A stretch of 64,000 bases of DNA, from positions 19,592 to 83,591 of the forward strand of contig NZ_JASNWF010000034.1 in NCBI RefSeq assembly GCF_030283205.1, in the 5' to 3' direction. The stretch is from Actinomadura opuntiae. Its GTDB lineage: Bacteria > Actinomycetota > Actinomycetes > Streptosporangiales > Streptosporangiaceae. The notes beneath the pieces are model-generated. The model was not told the DNA's origin and searched no databases. It worked only from the letters and a program-made list of their open reading frames with translations. Position 1 is the stretch's first letter, and each line of letters starts with the position of its first letter. Of this stretch, positions 60,111-64,000 are shown one piece after another. The translations under genes and the position numbers were made by a program.

Positions 60111-60971
60111 TCACGACCTCCCGAAGACCTGCGGCGGCGGCGTGGGCGTGACGATCTCCTCGCCGTCGTGCAGCGGCACGGCGCCGGCGCAGAACGCGGC
60201 GAGGTCGTCGCCCGCCACCATCCGGGCGCGGGCGATGCCGCCCGCCGCGCGCCGGGTCAGCTCGGCGACCGGCAGCGGCTCGCGGGATCCGGCGAGGATG
60301 AGGTTGCCGAACCGGCGCCCGCGCAGCACCCCCGGATCGCCCATCAGCAGCGCGTGCGGGAACACCGACCGGACGGTGGCGGCGACACGGCGCGCGAACG
60401 GCAGCCGGAACCCGTCGGCGACGTTCGCCAGGTACACCCCGCGGGGCCGCAGCACCCGCGCCGCGTCCAGCACGAACTCGCGGGTCGCCAGCTCCACCGG
60501 CATCGACGCCTCGGCGAAGGCGTCCATCACCACCAGGTCGTCGGACTCGTCGGCGAGCGCGGCGATGCCGCTGCGCCCGTCGGTGATCCGGATCCGCAGG
60601 CCCGGCACGCCCTTGACGGGCAGCCGTTCGCGCACCACCCGCACCAGCTCCGCGTCCGGTTCCAGGACGATCTGCCGCGATCCCGGCCGGGTCGCGGCGA
60701 TGTAGCGGGGCAGGGTGCAGCCGGCGCCGCCGATGTGCACCGCGTCGAACGCCTCGTTCTCCACGCCCAGCGCGTCGACGACGTCGCCCATCAGCCGCAT
60801 GTACTCGAAGTCGAGGTAGGTGGGGTCGGACAGGTCCACGTAGGACTGCGGGACGCCGCCGACGAGCAGCATCCAGCCGCCGTCGCGGTCGGCGTCGCGC
60901 AGCAGCTCGGCCTCGCCGCCCGCGATCGTGAACGTGTCCGGCCGCGGACCGTGCCTGTCCTTGCGCGCCAT
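60111..60971 (-). CDS. Spermidine-synthase-like methyltransferase-fold protein
   Basis: 286 residues. A Rossmann methyltransferase fold of the polyamine-synthase group: VHIGGAGCTLPRYIAATRPG then IVLEPDAELV as the cofactor-binding loop, DGRSGIAALADESDDLVVMD as the catalytic-side Asp loop, and YVDLSDPTYLDFEYMRLM before them. The usual polyamine-specific Asp in the gatekeeping loop is replaced (MDAFAEASMP), so true spermidine synthase activity is uncertain. The ATG at 60971 is chosen; a GTG three codons upstream is possible. It immediately precedes the broken sigma gene. Confidence 0.85.
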   Translation of the reverse strand: MARKDRHGPRPDTFTIAGGEAELLRDADRDGGWMLLVGGVPQSYVDLSDPTYLDFEYMRLMGDVVDALGVENEAFDAVHIGGAGCTLPRYIAATRPGSRQIVLEPDAELVRVVRERLPVKGVPGLRIRITDGRSGIAALADESDDLVVMDAFAEASMPVELATREFVLDAARVLRPRGVYLANVADGFRLPFARRVAATVRSVFPHALLMGDPGVLRGRRFGNLILAGSREPLPVAELTRRAAGGIARARMVAGDDLAAFCAGAVPLHDGEEIVTPTPPPQVFGRS

Positions 60972-61014
60972 GGCCCCCACCCTACGGAACCGTCCCGCGC
61001 GGAGATGACCGGCG

Positions 61015-62046
61015 TCAGGCCTGTTCGGTCAGAGCCTGCTCCCCGGCGAAGTGGCAGGCGCTCGGGTGCGCGGACCCGTCGCGCTCCACCAGCTCGGGGA
61101 CGTCCTGCGCGCAGACGTCCCGCGCCTTCCAGCAGCGGGTGCGGAACCGGCAGCCGGACGGCGGGTCCAGCGGGGACGGCGGCTCGCCCTCCAGCTGGAT
61201 CTGCCCCGCCCAGCCCGGCGCGTCCGGGTCGGGCACCGGGACGGCCGACAGCAGGGCCTGCGTGTACGGGTGGGTCGGATGCTCGTAGATCTGCGCCTCG
61301 TCGCCGGTCTCCACGACCTTGCCGAGGTACATGACGGCGATCCGGTCGGAGATGTGCCGGACGGCCGCGAGGTCGTGCGCGATGAACACGTACGCCAGGC
61401 CGAGCTCGCGCTGCAGCTCGGCGAGCAGGTTCATGACCTGCGCCTGGACGGAGACGTCCAGCGCGGACACCGGCTCGTCGCAGACGATGACGTCGGGGCG
61501 CAGCGCGAGGGCGCGGGCGATCCCGACGCGCTGGCGCTGTCCGCCGGAGAACTGGTGCGGGTACCGGCTGACGTGGTCGGGGTCGAGGCCGACCAGTTCC
61601 AGCAGCTCCTGGACGCGGGCGCGCCGCTCGCCCTTCGGCGCCACCTCCGGATGGATGGCGAACGGCTCCCCCACGATGTCGCCGACCGTCATCCGCGGGT
61701 TCAGCGAGGAGTAGGGGTCCTGCAGCACCATCTGGATGCGGCGGCGCAGCGCCCGCAGCTCCTTGCGCGGCAGCGCGAACACGTCCCGGCCCTCGAACCG
61801 GACGGTCCCGGCGGTCGGCCGCTCGGCCGCCAGCAGCAGCTTGGCCAGCGTCGACTTCCCGCAGCCGGACTCTCCGACGACGCCGAGGGTCTCGCCGCGG
61901 CGCAGCTCCAGATCGACCCCGTCGACGGCCCGGACATGCCCGACCGGGCGCCTGACCACCACGCCGCGGGTGACCGGGTAGTGCTTGACCAGGCCCTCGA
62001 CCCGCAGGATCGGGTCCTCGCCCGGCCCGTCAGACGATGCCGGCAC
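61015..62046 (-). CDS. Oligopeptide/dipeptide ABC transporter ATPase (OppF/DppF type)
   Basis: 343 residues. Walker A GESGCGKST, signature SGGQRQRVGIARAL, Walker B VIVCDEPVSALD, switch His in FIAHDLAAV, and the C-terminal oligopeptide/dipeptide-transporter Cys motif GCRFRTRCWKARDVC. It powers import with OppD. The GTG at 62044-62046 follows AGGAGG and overlaps the OppD gene by 17 bases. It is the last gene of the transporter operon; substrate-binding and first permease genes would lie beyond the right edge. Confidence 0.94.
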   Translation of the reverse strand: MPASSDGPGEDPILRVEGLVKHYPVTRGVVVRRPVGHVRAVDGVDLELRRGETLGVVGESGCGKSTLAKLLLAAERPTAGTVRFEGRDVFALPRKELRALRRRIQMVLQDPYSSLNPRMTVGDIVGEPFAIHPEVAPKGERRARVQELLELVGLDPDHVSRYPHQFSGGQRQRVGIARALALRPDVIVCDEPVSALDVSVQAQVMNLLAELQRELGLAYVFIAHDLAAVRHISDRIAVMYLGKVVETGDEAQIYEHPTHPYTQALLSAVPVPDPDAPGWAGQIQLEGEPPSPLDPPSGCRFRTRCWKARDVCAQDVPELVERDGSAHPSACHFAGEQALTEQA

Positions 62047-63064
62047 CGTGCACCTCCTCGGCGAAATGGCAGGCGGCCTCGTGCCCCGGCGCGACCGTGA
62101 CCAGCGGCGGCCGCTCGGCGGCGCACAGCGGCTCGGCGCGCGGGCAGCGCGGGTGGAACGGGCAGCCCGGCGGCAGCGCGGCCGGGTTCGGCGGCGCCCC
62201 CTTGATCGGGACGAGCGCGTCCCCGCGCCGGTCCAGCCGCGGGACGGACGCCAGCAGCCCGCGCGTGTACGGGTGGGCGGGGCGGGCGTACAGCTCGCGG
62301 GCGGGGGCCTGCTCGGCGACCGACCCGGCGTACATCACGACGATCCGGTCCGCGACGCCCGCGACGACGCCCAGGTCATGGGTGATCAGCACCATGCCCA
62401 TGCGCAGCTCCTCCTGGAGCGAGGCGAGCAGCCGCATGATCTGCGCCTGCACGGTGACGTCCAGCGCGGTGGTCGGCTCGTCGGCGATCAGCACGTCCGG
62501 CTCCAGCGCCAGCGCCATCGCGATCATGATGCGCTGGCGCATGCCGCCGGAGAACTGGTGCGGGTAGTCGCCGAGCCGCTGCGCGGCGGACGGGATCCGC
62601 ACCCGCTCCATCAGCTCGACGGCCTTGTCGCGGGCCGCCTTCCGGCCGAGCCCGCGGTGCACCCGGTACATCTCGCGGATCTGGTCGCCGACGGTGAACA
62701 CCGGGTTCAGCGCGGTCAGCGCGTCCTGGAAGACCATCGAGATGCGGTCGCCGCGGTAGCCGCGGCGGCGCCGCTCGGGCAGCCCGAGCAGCTCCTCGCC
62801 GCGCAGCCGCACCGACCCGCCGGTGATCTGTGCGGGCGGGCTGTCCAGGATGCCCATCACGGCCTGCGCCGCGACGCTCTTGCCGGACCCGGACTCGCCG
62901 AGGATCGCGACGGTCTCCCCCTCGCCGAGGGTGTAGGACAGCCCGTTCACCGCGCGGACGTCGCGCCCCCGCACGCGGAACACCACGTGCAGGTCGTCGA
63001 CCTCCAGCAGCGGCGGCGGGGCGGCCGGCTCCTGCGGGACGTCCTCGGTCAGCTCGGTCGTCAT
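62030..63064 (-). CDS. Oligopeptide/dipeptide ABC transporter ATPase (OppD/DppD type)
   Basis: 344 residues. Walker A GESGSGKSV, Q-loop MVFQDALTALNPVF, signature SGGMRQRIMIAMAL, Walker B VLIADEPTTALD, switch LITHDLGVVAGV, and the C-terminal CPFHPRCPRAEPLC motif, which in relatives binds an iron-sulfur cluster or zinc. Companion of OppF. The ATG at 63064 lies 21 bases after the permease stop. The Ser in place of Cys in Walker A marks the D subunit. Confidence 0.94.
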   Translation of the reverse strand: MTTELTEDVPQEPAAPPPLLEVDDLHVVFRVRGRDVRAVNGLSYTLGEGETVAILGESGSGKSVAAQAVMGILDSPPAQITGGSVRLRGEELLGLPERRRRGYRGDRISMVFQDALTALNPVFTVGDQIREMYRVHRGLGRKAARDKAVELMERVRIPSAAQRLGDYPHQFSGGMRQRIMIAMALALEPDVLIADEPTTALDVTVQAQIMRLLASLQEELRMGMVLITHDLGVVAGVADRIVVMYAGSVAEQAPARELYARPAHPYTRGLLASVPRLDRRGDALVPIKGAPPNPAALPPGCPFHPRCPRAEPLCAAERPPLVTVAPGHEAACHFAEEVHGAGIV

Positions 63065-63085
63065 GCGTGCGTCACCATCTCCGGG

Positions 63086-64000
63086 TCACCGCAGCTTCGG
63101 GTCGAGGGCGTCGCGGGCCGCGTCGCCGAGCATCAGGAAGCTCAGCACCGTGGCCGACAGGAACACCGCGGGGAAGACCAGCAGGTGCGGGTGGTCGACG
63201 AAGGAGTCCTTCGCCAGGTTCAGCTGCAGGCCCCAGGACACCTTCGGGTACTGCAGGCCGACGCCGAGGAAGTCCAGCGTCGCCTCGCCCGCGATCACGT
63301 TGCCGATGTTGAGGGTGGCGACCACGATCACCGGCGCGATCGCGTTCGGCAGGACGTGCCGGGCCATGATCCGCCGGTCGGAGGCGCCGAGCAGCCGCGC
63401 GGCCTGCACGTAGTCGGCGTCCCGGACGGCGATCACCTGCGCCCGCATGATCCGGAGCATCGTGGTCCAGCCGAGCAGCACCAGCACCAGCGTCATCGCG
63501 CCGATGCCGTGGCTGGGGAAGGCGACCAGGATGACGGTCGCGCCGAGCACGAACGGCAGCCCGAAGAACACGTCGGTGAGCCGCGCGATCAGCATGTCCA
63601 GCAGGCCGCCGTAGTAGCCGGCCAGCATCCCGAACACCAGCGCGATCGCGAACGCGAACAGCGTGACCGCGACGCCGATCAGCAGCGTCGGGCGGGCGCC
63701 GTGCACCACGTGCGCGTAGTAGTCGCAGCCGGCCAGGTCGGTGCCGAACCAGTGCGCGCCCGACGGCCCGAGCTTGGCGACGTTCGGGTCGCAGCCCTCG
63801 TTGACGCCCGTGCTCGTGAACAGCCGCGGCACCGCCGCCATCAGCGCGACCACCGCCAGGAACGCCGCCGAGGCCCAGAACACCCAGCGGCGCCGCAGCT
63901 CCCGCCACGCGTCGTCCCACAGCGACGCCCGTCCGAGCTCGCCGCCGGCGACCGCGACGGCCGCCGCGGACGTGCCCGGCGCGCCCGCGCCCGCGCCGGC
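63086..64000 (-). CDS. Oligopeptide/dipeptide ABC transporter permease (OppC/DppC type), 5' end beyond window
   Basis: The reading frame runs from the stop at 63086 through the window edge at 64000 (304 codons visible). A cytosolic N-terminus (WDDAWRELRRRWVFW) precedes the first helix (FWASAAFLAVVALMAAV), followed by an external loop with HWFGTDLAGCDYYAHV, typical of DppC, and five more helices. The EAA loop is QAARLLGASDRRIMARHVLP. It forms the channel with OppB, which is expected upstream outside the window. Confidence 0.93.
   Translation of the reverse strand, partial: AGAGAGAPGTSAAAVAVAGGELGRASLWDDAWRELRRRWVFWASAAFLAVVALMAAVPRLFTSTGVNEGCDPNVAKLGPSGAHWFGTDLAGCDYYAHVVHGARPTLLIGVAVTLFAFAIALVFGMLAGYYGGLLDMLIARLTDVFFGLPFVLGATVILVAFPSHGIGAMTLVLVLLGWTTMLRIMRAQVIAVRDADYVQAARLLGASDRRIMARHVLPNAIAPVIVVATLNIGNVIAGEATLDFLGVGLQYPKVSWGLQLNLAKDSFVDHPHLLVFPAVFLSATVLSFLMLGDAARDALDPKLR

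Overview
The window is a 64 kb chromosomal stretch of a very high-GC Gram-positive bacterium. GTG/ATG starts with GGAGG-type ribosome sites, four-base gene overlaps, phosphatidylinositol-mannoside genes and a PdxS/PdxT pair point to an actinomycete. Protein style suggests Streptosporangiales (Actinomadura-like), but that is an inference from sequence alone. I saw no rRNA, tRNA, CRISPR array, insertion sequence or phage gene.

Left part (1-21 kb), conserved housekeeping: on the minus strand, reading from right to left, come thrS, an Ap4A-phosphorylase-like HIT gene, pgsA-acyltransferase-pimA (PIM lipid synthesis), a LemA-like gene, a DUF3048 lipoprotein, pdxS, a DUF6928-like gene, pdxT, yebC, an Eis-like acetyltransferase and ruvC-ruvA-ruvB. 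This order matches the thrS-to-ruvB block known from Mycobacterium. Here it is interrupted by a plus-strand island (EF-G2-like GTPase, polysaccharide deacetylase, small membrane protein, HTTM protein, Asp23 protein) and by the remains of two broken genes near 18.1-18.8 kb. thrS is preceded by a short leader ORF with three consecutive Thr codons and a strong hairpin, a candidate attenuator.

Middle part (21-32 kb): a sugar-type MFS porter; cysteine dioxygenase with its own leader peptide ending in a Cys codon; a NarL-type two-component pair; a TetR-controlled quinone reductase/SDR/acyl-CoA dehydrogenase locus with a perfect 22-bp operator; a ROK repressor divergent from an MFS exporter; and a cold-shock gene.

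Kynurenine region (32-40.5 kb): seven tightly packed minus-strand genes encode kynureninase, ACMS decarboxylase, 3-hydroxyanthranilate dioxygenase, aminomuconate deaminase, oxalocrotonate decarboxylase, oxopentenoate hydratase and a semialdehyde dehydrogenase. They are divergent from a LysR regulator and followed by a kynurenine-formamidase-like hydrolase. Together they take kynurenine or 3-hydroxyanthranilate towards 4-hydroxy-2-oxovalerate.

Right part (40.5-64 kb): a MocR aminotransferase remnant; a HK-RR-NUDIX operon divergent from an ABC ATPase/permease pair across a 26-bp palindrome; a DUF4253 protein; an SRPBCC protein followed by a protein made of 11-residue repeats; a P450; a DUF4126-like membrane protein; an ABC-F ATPase with an upstream mini-ORF; a DUF2267 protein; a secreted ARB-07466-like protein; a SpoIIE phosphatase/ATPase; an NmrA-like reductase coupled to a truncated ECF sigma gene; a spermidine-synthase-like protein; and the start of an oligopeptide ABC transporter operon running off the right edge.
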